Below, piece by piece: positions 1-8,678 of a stretch of DNA of 64,000 nt (positions are counted from its first letter, which is position 1; each line of letters begins with the position of its first letter). Source of the DNA: CAZPRY01 sp964589175 (lineage in GTDB: Bacteria > Fidelibacterota > UBA2242); the NCBI GenBank assembly GCA_964589175.1, contig CAZPRY010000001.1, positions 162,132-226,131 on the forward strand, given 5' to 3'. The notes below the pieces were generated by a model that ran no database searches, was not told where the DNA came from, and saw nothing but the letters and a program-made list of their open reading frames with translations. Both the position numbers and the translations under genes were made by a program.

Positions 1-166
1 GTAGTAGTATAGACAAAAAGGTATCAAGAGATTTTTCAACTAGGTAAGAGAATACTTCATTTTTTAATTGTATTATATACTGATTGACTTTTCTACAACA
101 TCCACCAAAATCTTTTAGAAGTAAGATTGCTTCTTTATAATTCTCGTTATATTCTTCGAAATTCAT
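1..166 (-). CDS. Unknown protein, N-terminal part only
   Basis: Open reading frame running off the left edge; 55 codons are visible with no stop. It begins MNFEEYNENYKEAILLLK and contains a Gly-Cys-Cys and many Ile, Lys and Asn residues. The ATG overlaps the TGA of the upstream amidohydrolase by four bases (ATGA), which suggests translational coupling as the last visible gene of the xanthine dehydrogenase-type operon. The stretch is clearly more AT-rich than the neighbouring gene. I recognise no family, and the length is too short to assign a fold. Confidence 0.5.
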   Translation of the reverse strand, partial: MNFEEYNENYKEAILLLKDFGGCCRKVNQYIIQLKNEVFSYLVEKSLDTFLSILL

Positions 167-1542
167 TTTTTCCTCTTATCGTTAGAGTTCGGAACCTTCG
201 CAAGATTTGATGGTCTTAAAAATCGCCTACTTCCGGGCTCTGCAACAATACCTTTTTCAACATCATAGACAAGCTTGCCCCGGACAATGGTCTTCACAAC
301 TCTTCCCCGGAACGTCATTCCTTCAAAAGGTGTTATTTTGCCGTTGGAAAAAAATTCTGCGCCTTTGACTGTCCAGTTTGCCTCCGGATCGATCAGTACC
401 AGATCAGCATCTTTGCCGATTTCGATTGACCCTTTACGATTAAATAATCCGTATCGCCGGGCGGCGTTCTCCGAAGTGATTTTCAGGAAACGGTCGAGGT
501 CGATTTTTCGCTTTACCAGTCCTTCGGAGTAGAGGTAGGGAAAGAGCGTTCCGGCGCCCGGTATCCCGGAGTAATCTTTCCAGGCCGAACCGGTATTTTT
601 CTGATTGGCCGGAGCCGGGGCATGATCCGAGGCCGCGAATGCCAACGTTCCATCGATCAGCATTTCCCACAACCGTTCGGCGTTGCCGGGGCTTTTGACG
701 ACCGGGGCGGTTTTCAGGGCGCCGCCGATTCTTGTCAAGTCTTCATTGGAAAACTGCAGGTAATGGGGCGCGGTTTCGCCGGTGATCTGGGATTTGTTTT
801 TCAGCAATCGGGCCGCGTTGGCGGTTCCGATGTGAACGATGTGCAGGTCAGCACCGGCTTTTTCCGCCAGATCGATTGCTGCTCCGACGGCGATAACTTC
901 TGCAATTTCCGGCCGGGAGCGGTAATAATTCTGCCAACCTGACCCCGCTTGTTTTTCGACAGCTTCGGCGGCGGTCACGTATTGATAGTCTTCGGCATGG
1001 AGCAGGATCGGGCGGTTGAGTTCCTGGCCCATCTTCAACACCGCAAAAAACTGATCCGCTTCCAGGCGCTGGAAACTGTCCATGCCCGAGATGAAGTAGG
1101 TTTTAAAACCCAACACCCAGTCGGCCAATTCCTGCATGTTTTGGCGAAAGTCACTATTAAAGCACTGCCCGGAAACGCCGCCGAAAAAACCGAAATCCAC
1201 GACGGAGCGTTGGCGGACGACGTCGAGCTTTTGCCTGAGATTCTCCAGGCTGGTAACCGGCGGCAGGGATGTGCAGGGCATATCGATGACCGTGGTGACT
1301 CCGCCGGAAGCAGCGGCACAGGAACCGTGATAAAAATCCTCGCGTTCGGTAAATCCGGGTTCATCGAAATGCACATGCGCGTCGATTGCGCCCGGAAATA
1401 TGAGCAGCCCGGTGGCATCGATAAGCTCATCGCCGCTGAGATTCTGACCGATCCGGTGAATCTTTCCCTGTTCGATATGGAGGTCGAGAGTCTGAAAATC
1501 CGGTCTGCCGGGCAGGGCGACTTTACCGTTTCGAATAATCAA
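163..1542 (-). CDS. Allantoinase/dihydroorotase-family cyclic amidohydrolase
   Basis: Zinc-dependent hydrolase of cyclic amides, 459 residues, in the size range of allantoinases, dihydroorotases and hydantoinases. The metal-site residues are all visible: His-x-His at about 56-58, the lysine that is carbamylated at about 147 (GFKTYF), His at about 182 (LLHAED), His at about 237 (HIVHIG) and Asp at about 306 (ASDHAP). The start is a TTG that overlaps the stop of the molybdenum subunit by four bases (TTGA), with an AAAAGGG ribosome-binding site just upstream. Sitting directly behind a xanthine dehydrogenase-like trio suggests purine breakdown (allantoin to allantoate), but dihydroorotase or hydantoinase activity cannot be excluded from sequence alone. 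No uricase or allantoicase is in the window. Confidence 0.8.
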   Translation of the reverse strand: MIIRNGKVALPGRPDFQTLDLHIEQGKIHRIGQNLSGDELIDATGLLIFPGAIDAHVHFDEPGFTEREDFYHGSCAAASGGVTTVIDMPCTSLPPVTSLENLRQKLDVVRQRSVVDFGFFGGVSGQCFNSDFRQNMQELADWVLGFKTYFISGMDSFQRLEADQFFAVLKMGQELNRPILLHAEDYQYVTAAEAVEKQAGSGWQNYYRSRPEIAEVIAVGAAIDLAEKAGADLHIVHIGTANAARLLKNKSQITGETAPHYLQFSNEDLTRIGGALKTAPVVKSPGNAERLWEMLIDGTLAFAASDHAPAPANQKNTGSAWKDYSGIPGAGTLFPYLYSEGLVKRKIDLDRFLKITSENAARRYGLFNRKGSIEIGKDADLVLIDPEANWTVKGAEFFSNGKITPFEGMTFRGRVVKTIVRGKLVYDVEKGIVAEPGSRRFLRPSNLAKVPNSNDKRKK

Positions 1543-3863
1543 ATTGCCCCGGCCCTTTTCATGGCGTGATAGACCTTTTCCGGCGTAAAGGGCGCCTCAA
1601 AAAGACGCACGCCCACGGCATCGAAGATTGCATTCGCGATGGCCGGCATCGGTCCGTTGATGCCGATTTCCGCCACCGACTTGGCGCCAAACGGTCCGGA
1701 TTCTTCATGAGATTCGACGACAAAGGTCCTAATTTCCGGTAAATCCGCCGCCGTCCAGATTTTATAATCCCGATAGTGTTTGGTCAGCAAATTTCCATTC
1801 GGCGAAAATTTATACTGTTCGGTGAGTGCATAGCAGATGCCGTTGACCGCTGCGCCGTCGACTTGTCCTTCGGCCAGTTTGGGATTGATTGCCTGGCCGC
1901 AATCCACGGCGGACACGAACTTGAGGACGCTGACTTTGCCCGTTCTTCGATCCACTTCCACTTCGACGAACTGGGCAATAAAAGGCGGCGGCGATTGCTC
2001 CACGACTTGTGAGGCGCTGGCCTGAATCTGGAACTGATTTTTCGTGTAGAGTGAATAGAGGGCCATTTCCGACAGCGAGAGGCTTTTGCCGCCTTTTTGA
2101 TCGATTACTTTTTCGTCGGCAAGAATCAGGTTTTCCGGCAGACAGTCCATCATCTCGGCCGCGACTCCCAGAATTTGTTTTCGGATTTTTTCGGCGCACT
2201 TTTTCACCGCGCCGCCGGAAATGTAGGTCGTAGAGGACGCGTAAGCGCCGACGTCAAAGGGCGTGCGGTCGGTATCGGAAGACAGCACGATCATTTTATC
2301 CAGACCGACGCCGAGTACCTCCGCGGCAATCTGGGCCAGGATCGTATCGGATCCCGTGCCGATGTCGGTCGCCCCGATATCCAGGTTAAACGAACCATCA
2401 TCGTTTATTTTCATGGACGCGGCGGCCATGTCGATCAGGGGAATGCCCGAGCCCTGCATGGCGACCGCGCAGCCGACGCCGCGGACCTTGTCGCCATTAG
2501 AAATGCGTTTGCCGCGCTTTTCGTACCATCCGATTTCACGGGCGCCGAGATTGATGCACTCGTCCAGTTTACAGGAGTTCACGATTTGGGTAACGCCTTC
2601 TGTGCCTTCGCCGATGGCCTTGAAAACTTTCGACGTTTCGCCGACACGGATATGATAGTCTTTGATATATTGCAGAAGATCGATATCGAGTTTGCGCGTA
2701 ATAATGTCCAGCTGCTGGTTGAGCGCGAAATAGCCCTGAGTGGCGCCGTAGCCGCGATAGGCGCCGCCGACCGGCAGATTGGTGTAAACCGATCGACCGA
2801 GGAAGTGCAGGTTTTCGATTTTATTGAACAAGGGCAGCACCTTCGCGCCGCAATTCGACAGCACGGTTAAGGCGTGCGTCCCGTAGGCGCCGGAATTGAG
2901 CAGAGAATCCATTTCGAGGAACGTGATTTCGCCGCTCTTTTTTACACCGGTGCGCAAACGGACCCGCACCGGATGGCGGGTACGGCTGTTCTGAAAAACT
3001 TCCTTACGCGAGAGGACCGCCTTTGCCGGGCGCTTATGCTTGATTGTTGCCAAAGCGACCAGCTGCTCCAGAAAAACTTCCTGCTTGCCGCCGAAGCCTC
3101 CGCCGATGCGCGGCTTGATGACCCGGATTTTGGATAGCGGAAATTCGCAGACTTTCGAAACGATGCGGCGAACATGAAATGGAACCTGGGTTGTGGAAAC
3201 GATCACCAGGCGTCCCATTTCGTCGAAAAAGGAAATCGCGGCGTGCGGTTCCTGGGCGCAGTGCGAGCCGTAATGAGCCTTGTAGGTCTGGTCGATGATG
3301 AAGTCGGCGGCGGCCTCTCCCTTTTTCAGGTCGCCGAAGCCGATTTCCACTTCCGCGGCCAGGTTTTTTTGCGGTTCGTAGGCGGCGCCAATCGGCGAGA
3401 AATGATCGGAACCGTGCAGAATCGGCGCGCCTGTTTGCATCGCCTTTTCGGAATCGAACAGCGGCTCCAGCACATTGTAGTCGACCTTGATGAGTCGTAA
3501 GGCCGCTTCTGCTATTCGCCGGTTATCGGCCGCCACCATCGCCACCCGGTCGCCGACAAAACGCATTTTCGTGTCGAACAAAACGGTATCGTAGGGCGAC
3601 GGCTCCGGGAAGCCCTGTCCGGCGGTGGTGTGCAGGATTGGTTTGACGTTTTTAAAATGGAATACATCGACGACGCCGGGCAACTGCCGGGCTTCGCGGT
3701 CGTCAATGTTTGTGATTTCGGCATGGGCGTGCGGCGAATATAAAAAGGCCAGGTACAGCGGATTCTTCAATTCGAAATCGTCGACAAACCTGCTGCTGCC
3801 GGTAGCGAGTGCCAGGGAATCGATCTTCTCTTTGGATTTTCCAACGATGGTGTAATTTTTCAT
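1539..3863 (-). CDS. Xanthine dehydrogenase-family molybdopterin-binding subunit
   Basis: Large catalytic subunit of a molybdenum hydroxylase, 774 residues, in the usual 750-800 range for the stand-alone subunit. Family landmarks are seen: an N-terminal hammerhead region (ATGSSRFVDD), the FGGKQE cofactor segment, the GGAYRGYGATQG segment carrying the active-site arginine, and a C-terminal GPFGAKSVAEIG segment whose Glu is at the place of the catalytic base (usual form GxGE). It hydroxylates purines or aldehydes using water, passing electrons through the 2Fe-2S and FAD subunits encoded just upstream. The C-terminus overlaps the amidohydrolase gene. The substrate is not certain; aldehyde or nicotinate-type oxidation remains possible. 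Confidence 0.88.
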   Translation of the reverse strand: MKNYTIVGKSKEKIDSLALATGSSRFVDDFELKNPLYLAFLYSPHAHAEITNIDDREARQLPGVVDVFHFKNVKPILHTTAGQGFPEPSPYDTVLFDTKMRFVGDRVAMVAADNRRIAEAALRLIKVDYNVLEPLFDSEKAMQTGAPILHGSDHFSPIGAAYEPQKNLAAEVEIGFGDLKKGEAAADFIIDQTYKAHYGSHCAQEPHAAISFFDEMGRLVIVSTTQVPFHVRRIVSKVCEFPLSKIRVIKPRIGGGFGGKQEVFLEQLVALATIKHKRPAKAVLSRKEVFQNSRTRHPVRVRLRTGVKKSGEITFLEMDSLLNSGAYGTHALTVLSNCGAKVLPLFNKIENLHFLGRSVYTNLPVGGAYRGYGATQGYFALNQQLDIITRKLDIDLLQYIKDYHIRVGETSKVFKAIGEGTEGVTQIVNSCKLDECINLGAREIGWYEKRGKRISNGDKVRGVGCAVAMQGSGIPLIDMAAASMKINDDGSFNLDIGATDIGTGSDTILAQIAAEVLGVGLDKMIVLSSDTDRTPFDVGAYASSTTYISGGAVKKCAEKIRKQILGVAAEMMDCLPENLILADEKVIDQKGGKSLSLSEMALYSLYTKNQFQIQASASQVVEQSPPPFIAQFVEVEVDRRTGKVSVLKFVSAVDCGQAINPKLAEGQVDGAAVNGICYALTEQYKFSPNGNLLTKHYRDYKIWTAADLPEIRTFVVESHEESGPFGAKSVAEIGINGPMPAIANAIFDAVGVRLFEAPFTPEKVYHAMKRAGAI

Positions 3864-3879
3864 GCTATTTTACTCTGTT

Positions 3880-3975
3880 TTGGAGTGATGGAGTTATGGT
3901 GTAATGGAATACTGGAGTGACGGAGCATTGATAAACGTGATTCATCAAAATTTCTAACATTACTCCATCACTCCA
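3880..3975. repeat. Degenerate octamer repeat in two orientations
   Basis: Six back-to-back copies of an 8-base unit near TTGGAGTG/ATGGAGTT fill 3880-3927 on the plus strand. The same unit appears in the opposite orientation at about 3958-3990 (TACTCCAT, CACTCCAC, TACTCCAT), so 3881-3896 and 3960-3975 form near-perfect inverted arms of about 16 bases. The inverted copy runs into the last codons and stop of the 2Fe-2S gene. The array fills the 112-base gap between the 2Fe-2S and Mo subunit genes; the transcript could fold into a long stem there. Confidence 0.6.
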
Positions 3976-4449
3976 CTACTCCATTTCTCCGTTCTTCATC
4001 CTTTCCGCTGCCAGTTTCACGGCCTCGACGATCTTGACGTATCCGGTGCAGCGGCAGAGGTTGCCATCCAGCGCATTCTGGATTTCCAGAGCGGATGGAT
4101 CGGGATTTTTCTTCAACAGCGCGTAACTGGCGATCACCATACCCGGCGTGCAGAAGCCGCACTGCACCGCGCCGGTTTCCACAAATGCCTTCTGAATCGC
4201 ATGCGGTGAATGCAGCTTGCCGATTCCCTTAACCGTTGTAATCTTTTTGCCGATCGCGGTTGCCGTCAGAACCTGGCAGGAGTTTACCGCTTCATCCCCG
4301 AGTAGAATCAAACAGGCACCACATTCGCCCTCCTGGCAACCGTTTTTCACCTCGGTGTAGCCGTGATTCCGTAACGTGATCAGCAGGCGTTCGTCGGGTT
4401 CGAATGTGAATGTCAGCTGCTTCCCGTTGACAATGAATGTGCCTTGCAT
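3976..4449 (-). CDS. 2Fe-2S subunit of xanthine dehydrogenase-type hydroxylase
   Basis: Electron-transfer subunit with two 2Fe-2S clusters, 157 residues, typical of the CoxS/XdhC small subunit. The plant-type ferredoxin cluster ligands are Cys38, Cys43, Cys46 and Cys58 (GCQEGECGAC then NSC). The second, helical-domain cluster uses Cys97, Cys100, Cys132 and Cys134 (CGFCTPGM and CRCTGY). All eight ligands are present. It begins one base after the FAD subunit ends, so the two are certainly co-transcribed. The final codons lie inside the octamer repeat, which may have replaced the original C-terminus. Confidence 0.93.
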   Translation of the reverse strand: MQGTFIVNGKQLTFTFEPDERLLITLRNHGYTEVKNGCQEGECGACLILLGDEAVNSCQVLTATAIGKKITTVKGIGKLHSPHAIQKAFVETGAVQCGFCTPGMVIASYALLKKNPDPSALEIQNALDGNLCRCTGYVKIVEAVKLAAERMKNGEME

Positions 4450-4450
4450 T

Positions 4451-5257
4451 TTAATTCCTCACCATTTTTGCGATTGCCCGGCCGAGCTCGATTGCGGCTT
4501 TGACATTGGCGTAATCCGGATCATCCAGGCGACTGCTGAATTTCAGATGAACACGTTTTTCTATGTCTTCGGTTTTTATGTCCCCGGTCTTGCGGTTCTG
4601 CAGATACTCTTCCACTACGGTGAGCCGCTGATATTTATCTACGGTGCCGACGACGATGATACGGCTGTCGGTGATGATGCCGGCCTCGGTTTTCAGCAGA
4701 ACCGTGGTATTGAAAGTCGGCATATCGCTCTTCGTACGAATCTCGCGGTAGTGCGCTGCGCGCCAGATGTCGGTTCGGAATTTCACAGCGGTAATCAATG
4801 AGCCCGCACGGAGCTTTTGATCACGGATATAATCAGCTACCGGAAACGCGCCGTTATTCCCGCCGGTCAGCACCAGTACCGCGTCTAATGCCAGGAGCGC
4901 GCCGATCAGGTCCGACCAGGGCGGGAACATCGCAATGCTGCCCCCGATTGTGATGCGGTTGCGCAACGGTGTATTGGCGGAATGGTGCAGGCATTTGACG
5001 AGGATATGGTTGGGATCGGTCGCATTGAAATCATCGACTACCTCCGCATAGGTCGCCATGCTGCCGATTTCGACGCCGTTGCCTTCCGTCCTGATATAAT
5101 TCAAGGGCAGCTGCGACAGATCGATCAATCCGTCGATTCCGGAGAATTTTCGAAGCAATAAACCGGTGCCGCCACCGTGAGGAAGATTCTTATCGACCTT
5201 CACGATATCGGCAGCTTCGGCAAGGGATTTTGGGAAATACCAGTGCAAATCTTTCAT
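4451..5257 (-). CDS. FAD-binding subunit of xanthine dehydrogenase-type hydroxylase
   Basis: Medium subunit (CoxM/XdhB type), about 268 residues. The FAD-binding PCMH fold is indicated by the N-terminal PKSLAEAADIV, the GGGTGLLLR pyrophosphate loop at about residues 30-38 and the HSANTPLRNRITIGGSIA segment. It carries electrons from the 2Fe-2S subunit to the external acceptor. First gene of the visible operon (FAD, 2Fe-2S, Mo, amidohydrolase). I place the start at the ATG of MKDLHW; a TTG three codons upstream is the alternative, and neither has a convincing ribosome-binding site. Confidence 0.88.
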   Translation of the reverse strand: MKDLHWYFPKSLAEAADIVKVDKNLPHGGGTGLLLRKFSGIDGLIDLSQLPLNYIRTEGNGVEIGSMATYAEVVDDFNATDPNHILVKCLHHSANTPLRNRITIGGSIAMFPPWSDLIGALLALDAVLVLTGGNNGAFPVADYIRDQKLRAGSLITAVKFRTDIWRAAHYREIRTKSDMPTFNTTVLLKTEAGIITDSRIIVVGTVDKYQRLTVVEEYLQNRKTGDIKTEDIEKRVHLKFSSRLDDPDYANVKAAIELGRAIAKMVRN

Positions 5258-5457
5258 AGTGATCAAATATTCACTGAATTTCCGTAAATGTCAAGGATGT
5301 CCGACGGAAGAGAACGAGGAGAATTTTCCGAAAAATATTAGTTTTCTGACGGCCAAAATACTATTCAGGGCAAATACAAATACAATTTAACAGTATAGTT
5401 ATGCCGTCCCGATGCCCTGAACTGTGTCATCCTGCATCCGCTTGTTTGTTGGCGATT

Positions 5458-6519
5458 TCAGGTTTGAGAATGTAATTCCTTGCGAAATTCGGCCCAGTGG
5501 CCATCCCGCCAGAGTTTGATGCGGCGATGGTTCAGCGCCAGCGAGCGGTCGTTGCGCCATTTGACCAGGCGAATTTTATCCTTTTCGATTTCTAGGTTGG
5601 TCAGACCGTGGCGGTAAAGCCCGCAGCCGGTGTTGAAATAGCAGGGCAAGGGGTCCTTGCCATCCGGTTCCAGGGCGTTGATATTACGGCCCATATTCCG
5701 TTCCTTGAGGAACTCGGTGATCAGTGCGCCGCGGTCCTTGATATCGTCTGAATACTGCCTAAGGGGCGGTCGTTTAAGGCGCAGCTGTTCTTTGAGCCAG
5801 TTGTAATACGAACGGGAGGCGAAAATCGCGCGGTGGGTGTGGCCGCAGATCAGGAAAACACGGTTCGCTTTGGCCCATTGGTAGTAGATCCTTTCGCGGT
5901 CTCGTGGAATCTGCGATTCGGTCGCCGAGTAGTTTTTGTAGCCGAACTTAGTCAGGGTTGGCTCGATAATCTTGAACAGGCGAATCCAGAAGCGGCTGAA
6001 CCAGGCTCGCTGGTCAGACATTTTCTCGCCCTGGTGGCCGTGAACCAGCAGAATGTCCTCGTTCAGCAGGATTCCTTCGGGTGCGCCGAAAACGGTTTTC
6101 CTTTTTGAAATCGGGTCGCGCAGCCCGGCCCAGTCCTTGTCGTGGTTTCCATAGACGCGGTGAAGCTTGCCGGGCGGAAAACTGCGCAGGATTGCATAGA
6201 TCGTGGAATCGTATCGATCGCGAATCCGGGGAAGATCGAATTGCCAGAGCTCTTCGATATCGCCCAGCAGGATGACCGCGTAGCCCTGTTCTTTGTAGTA
6301 ATTTAGCGCGTACTCCAGGGTTTCGTGGTTGTGCAGGAATTTATCGGCCTTGCCGCCGTCGCCGAGGTGCAGGTCGCTGAATACGGCGTATTTGTCGTCC
6401 GTGTCGAGGGGGAGCCTTTTGAGGCTTTCGCGATAGAGACGATCGAGGCTCCGGGTGGTTTCATTTGTGAATGATGGATTTTTGATAATTATTGAATCCT
6501 CCGTGCCACCACTCCGCAA
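5458..6519 (-). CDS. Calcineurin-like metallophosphoesterase
   Basis: 353-residue phosphoesterase with the complete two-metal motif set in order: SDLHLGD, GDIEELW (Asp then Glu in place of the usual GDxxD), GNHD, VHGHQG and CGHTH. No signal peptide or membrane segment is seen, so it is probably cytoplasmic. Its 5' end overlaps the methyltransferase gene by 31 bases, so both are read from one transcript. Sequence resembles UDP-diacylglucosamine diphosphatase-like enzymes only at the motifs; the substrate is unknown. The first 20 or so residues are not conserved-looking and could be upstream of the true start. Confidence 0.8.
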   Translation of the reverse strand: MRSGGTEDSIIIKNPSFTNETTRSLDRLYRESLKRLPLDTDDKYAVFSDLHLGDGGKADKFLHNHETLEYALNYYKEQGYAVILLGDIEELWQFDLPRIRDRYDSTIYAILRSFPPGKLHRVYGNHDKDWAGLRDPISKRKTVFGAPEGILLNEDILLVHGHQGEKMSDQRAWFSRFWIRLFKIIEPTLTKFGYKNYSATESQIPRDRERIYYQWAKANRVFLICGHTHRAIFASRSYYNWLKEQLRLKRPPLRQYSDDIKDRGALITEFLKERNMGRNINALEPDGKDPLPCYFNTGCGLYRHGLTNLEIEKDKIRLVKWRNDRSLALNHRRIKLWRDGHWAEFRKELHSQT

Positions 6520-7223
6520 AATGGTGCATAGAATTTTTTACCTTCCGAGAGAACGTGCGTTAGTATCTTTTTTATTATCCGAAAAAGGATGAGCATTAGC
6601 TTGTTCCACAGGTTTCTTTCCTCTTCTTCATACCAGAAATGAAATTTGCCAAAGAAGCCACTGAAGACAATATCAAAACCGTTCTCTATCAGGATTTTTT
6701 CCCAGGCATGGGTGTCTATGGACGGAAGATAATGACGGTCGAAGCTGGCTTTACAAAAAGTGGAATGAAACCAGCGTTGAAATCCCCCCACAAAATTAGG
6801 TGTTTCGATGATCAGGCTACCCTTGGGTTTGACCAGTACAATATGCTGACGCAGAATATCGGGCCAGTTTACATAATGTTCAATAAAACCGAAAGATGCA
6901 ACTACATCGAACTGCTGATCCGGTTTGAAGGAAGTAAAGTCACTCTTCCAGAAATGTCCGATTTTGTTGCCTTTCGATTTCATTGCGGCCTGCATTGGAT
7001 CCAGTTGCTCACACAGATCGATTCCATAAAGTTCGTATCCCCTCTCTCCGAAAACTGCCAGAAACCTATCCGGATAACATCCGATTTCCAGACAGCTTTT
7101 ATTCTGAATAACCGGAAAGTAATGTTCAATCCAGATACGGATAAAATTGGACTTTGGAACGATTTCATATTCACTGTGTTTGAATATACCGTCCCAGTAT
7201 TTCTGGTTTGCTAGGTTTTCCAT
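6489..7223 (-). CDS. Class I SAM-dependent methyltransferase
   Basis: 244 residues with a Methyltransf_23-like layout. Motif I is LEIGCYPDRF at about residues 40-50 (a variant of the usual LxxGCGxG), followed by an acidic strand end ELYGIDLCEQL, then DVVASFGFIEH and a motif with VKPKGSLIIETPNF. The C-terminal third holds a hydrophobic basic stretch (LILFRIIKKILTHVL) that may lie on a membrane. The substrate is unknown; such enzymes often act on sugars or lipids of surface polymers. The gene is more AT-rich than its neighbours, which hints at transfer. Confidence 0.75.
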   Translation of the reverse strand: MENLANQKYWDGIFKHSEYEIVPKSNFIRIWIEHYFPVIQNKSCLEIGCYPDRFLAVFGERGYELYGIDLCEQLDPMQAAMKSKGNKIGHFWKSDFTSFKPDQQFDVVASFGFIEHYVNWPDILRQHIVLVKPKGSLIIETPNFVGGFQRWFHSTFCKASFDRHYLPSIDTHAWEKILIENGFDIVFSGFFGKFHFWYEEEERNLWNKLMLILFRIIKKILTHVLSEGKKFYAPFCGVVARRIQ

Positions 7224-7570
7224 CCAAATTCTCCCCTTTTAAAGCGTAGATCATGGATTTAGCCTTCGAAAAAATATACAGCCCGGTCCTTCATTCGTTC
7301 AAATCCCCAATATCAGGAAATGTTGGGCAAGACGAAAAAGAGAATGAATAATTTGTTTCGCCTGGCCGAATCAAAGATGATTTGCAAAATATTAATAAAA
7401 ATATTTTCTTAAAACAATAATGATGAGAACAATAATGTCTTTGTCTTAAAAATTTATTCCTGATGATTCCGTTTGCAAAAAGGAACGAGGTGTTTATATT
7501 AGTACGTACGAAAGAGATAGGTTGTGCGGCGGTATATTAGATCCGGCACGGCATCATTCAGGAAGGAAGA
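7224..7570. other. Intergenic region between methyltransferase and ccsA
   Basis: AT-rich divergent gap of 347 bases. It holds the promoter described at 7473-7500 and the ccsA ribosome-binding site (GGAAGGAAG, ending at 7569). I see no RNA gene or further coding region in it. Confidence 0.6.
7473..7500 (+). promoter_or_regulatory. Predicted promoter of ccsA
   Basis: TTGCAA at 7473-7478, a 16-base spacer and TATATT at 7495-7500. The start codon is 70 bases downstream. The first bases of the spacer and the bases after the -10 (TTTGCAAAAAGG ... TATATTAGTA) resemble the promoter of the five-heme cytochrome at 8787-8815. The TTTG-19-TATATTAG spacing also resembles the Bacteroidetes promoter form. 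Confidence 0.5.
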
Positions 7571-8338
7571 ATGGCAATGGAATCCAACTTTTTACTGGTT
7601 GCCCTGATTGCCTACGTTGTCAGCCTGGGTCTGCTGCTGCGGCGCAGGGAATCCGCAGGGACGATGCTGCTGGTTGTCGCGGTGCTGATCCATCTGGGTG
7701 GCTTGATCACCCGCTCGATTATCGCCGGGCACCCGCCTTTTACCAATATGTATGAAACCTTTATCCTGCTCCCGTTTCTGGTAGCGCTCCGGTTGCTCCT
7801 CTGGAAAGAGCAGGTCGGCGAGCAGTTTCGCAGGATTCTCGTCGCGGTAGTTATGCTGATCATCCTGATTGCACTGATCCTGCCGCAGTCGCTAAAAACG
7901 CCCAAACCACTGATGCCGGCTCTGAACAGCATCTGGATGTACATCCACGTTCCGGCTTATTTTCTGGCTTACATGGCGTTGATCGTAGCTCTTGTCTACG
8001 CCATAATTGTCCTCATCCACGAGAAATCTTCGGCAAACAATCATGATATTTCACTGCTGCGACGGATGGATAACGAGATCAGGATTGCATTTTTTTTCTT
8101 GTTCATCGGCTTGGTCACGGGCGGGATCTGGGCCTATGTCAGCTGGGGTAATTATTGGGCCTGGGACCCCAAGGAAACCTGGGCCTTGATCAATATCCTG
8201 GCGCTGTCGTTCTATTTTCATTTGAAAATACCGACGGCCAGGAAGAAGGCGCTGGTAGTTATTCTGACATTTCTTACGGTGGTTTTTACCTACTGGGGCG
8301 TCAGCTTTATTTTGTCGGGATTGCACAGCTATACATAA
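7571..8338 (+). CDS. ccsA: Cytochrome c biogenesis protein, CcsA/CcmC family
   Basis: Integral membrane heme-handling protein, 255 residues, about eight hydrophobic spans. The tryptophan-rich heme-binding motif WGNYWAWDPKETW lies near residue 190, between the last membrane spans, and the periplasmic His residues (for example in HPPFTNMYE and YIHVPAYF) fit axial heme ligands. It works with ResB/CcsB to deliver heme to apocytochromes outside the inner membrane (System II), but no ResB gene is present here. Its place 0.5 kb ahead of two c-type cytochrome genes fits that job. Strong ribosome-binding site; start ATG clear. Confidence 0.88.
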   Translation: MAMESNFLLVALIAYVVSLGLLLRRRESAGTMLLVVAVLIHLGGLITRSIIAGHPPFTNMYETFILLPFLVALRLLLWKEQVGEQFRRILVAVVMLIILIALILPQSLKTPKPLMPALNSIWMYIHVPAYFLAYMALIVALVYAIIVLIHEKSSANNHDISLLRRMDNEIRIAFFFLFIGLVTGGIWAYVSWGNYWAWDPKETWALINILALSFYFHLKIPTARKKALVVILTFLTVVFTYWGVSFILSGLHSYT

Positions 8339-8469
8339 GTATCCGGAAGACTGTTCTGGTGTTGGCTGGAGTATGATAAAAGAATCCATATCGGATCAAT
8401 AAACTCACATTACGTGTAAAGTGTTTCGGATTTTCGGTGGGAGAAAGATTCGGCCGTTTTTAAAAACGA

Positions 8470-8678
8470 TTCAGGAATCCCAGCGACGTGTATGAGATCG
8501 GCGAAGTGCTCTCCTTTCAAAAATGCCGGTACACGGGGAAGATCGCCTTGGTTCTCACCGGTTCACTGCGTTATGGAATGGCTCGTATGGCCAGTATTTT
8601 TGCCGAGATGCAAGGGTTCGCGAATATGAAACCCTTTTCGGAAATGGATGCCGCCCTTGAATAGCTGGACCTGCGATA
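8470..8678 (+). pseudogene. Decayed STAS/SpoIIAA-like domain fragment
   Basis: Reading frame of about 65 codons with no proper start (a stop precedes it at about 8461) that reads like the C-terminal half of a STAS/SpoIIAA-like domain: RNPSDVYEIGE, GKIALVLTGSLRYGMARM and FSEMDAALE. It ends at a TAG followed by CTG GAC CTG CGA TAG; in relatives this place is usually Trp-Leu, so a TGG to TAG change probably created the stop. The N-terminal half is missing. The rest of the 508-base gap (8339-8846) holds only the downstream promoter. Confidence 0.45.
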
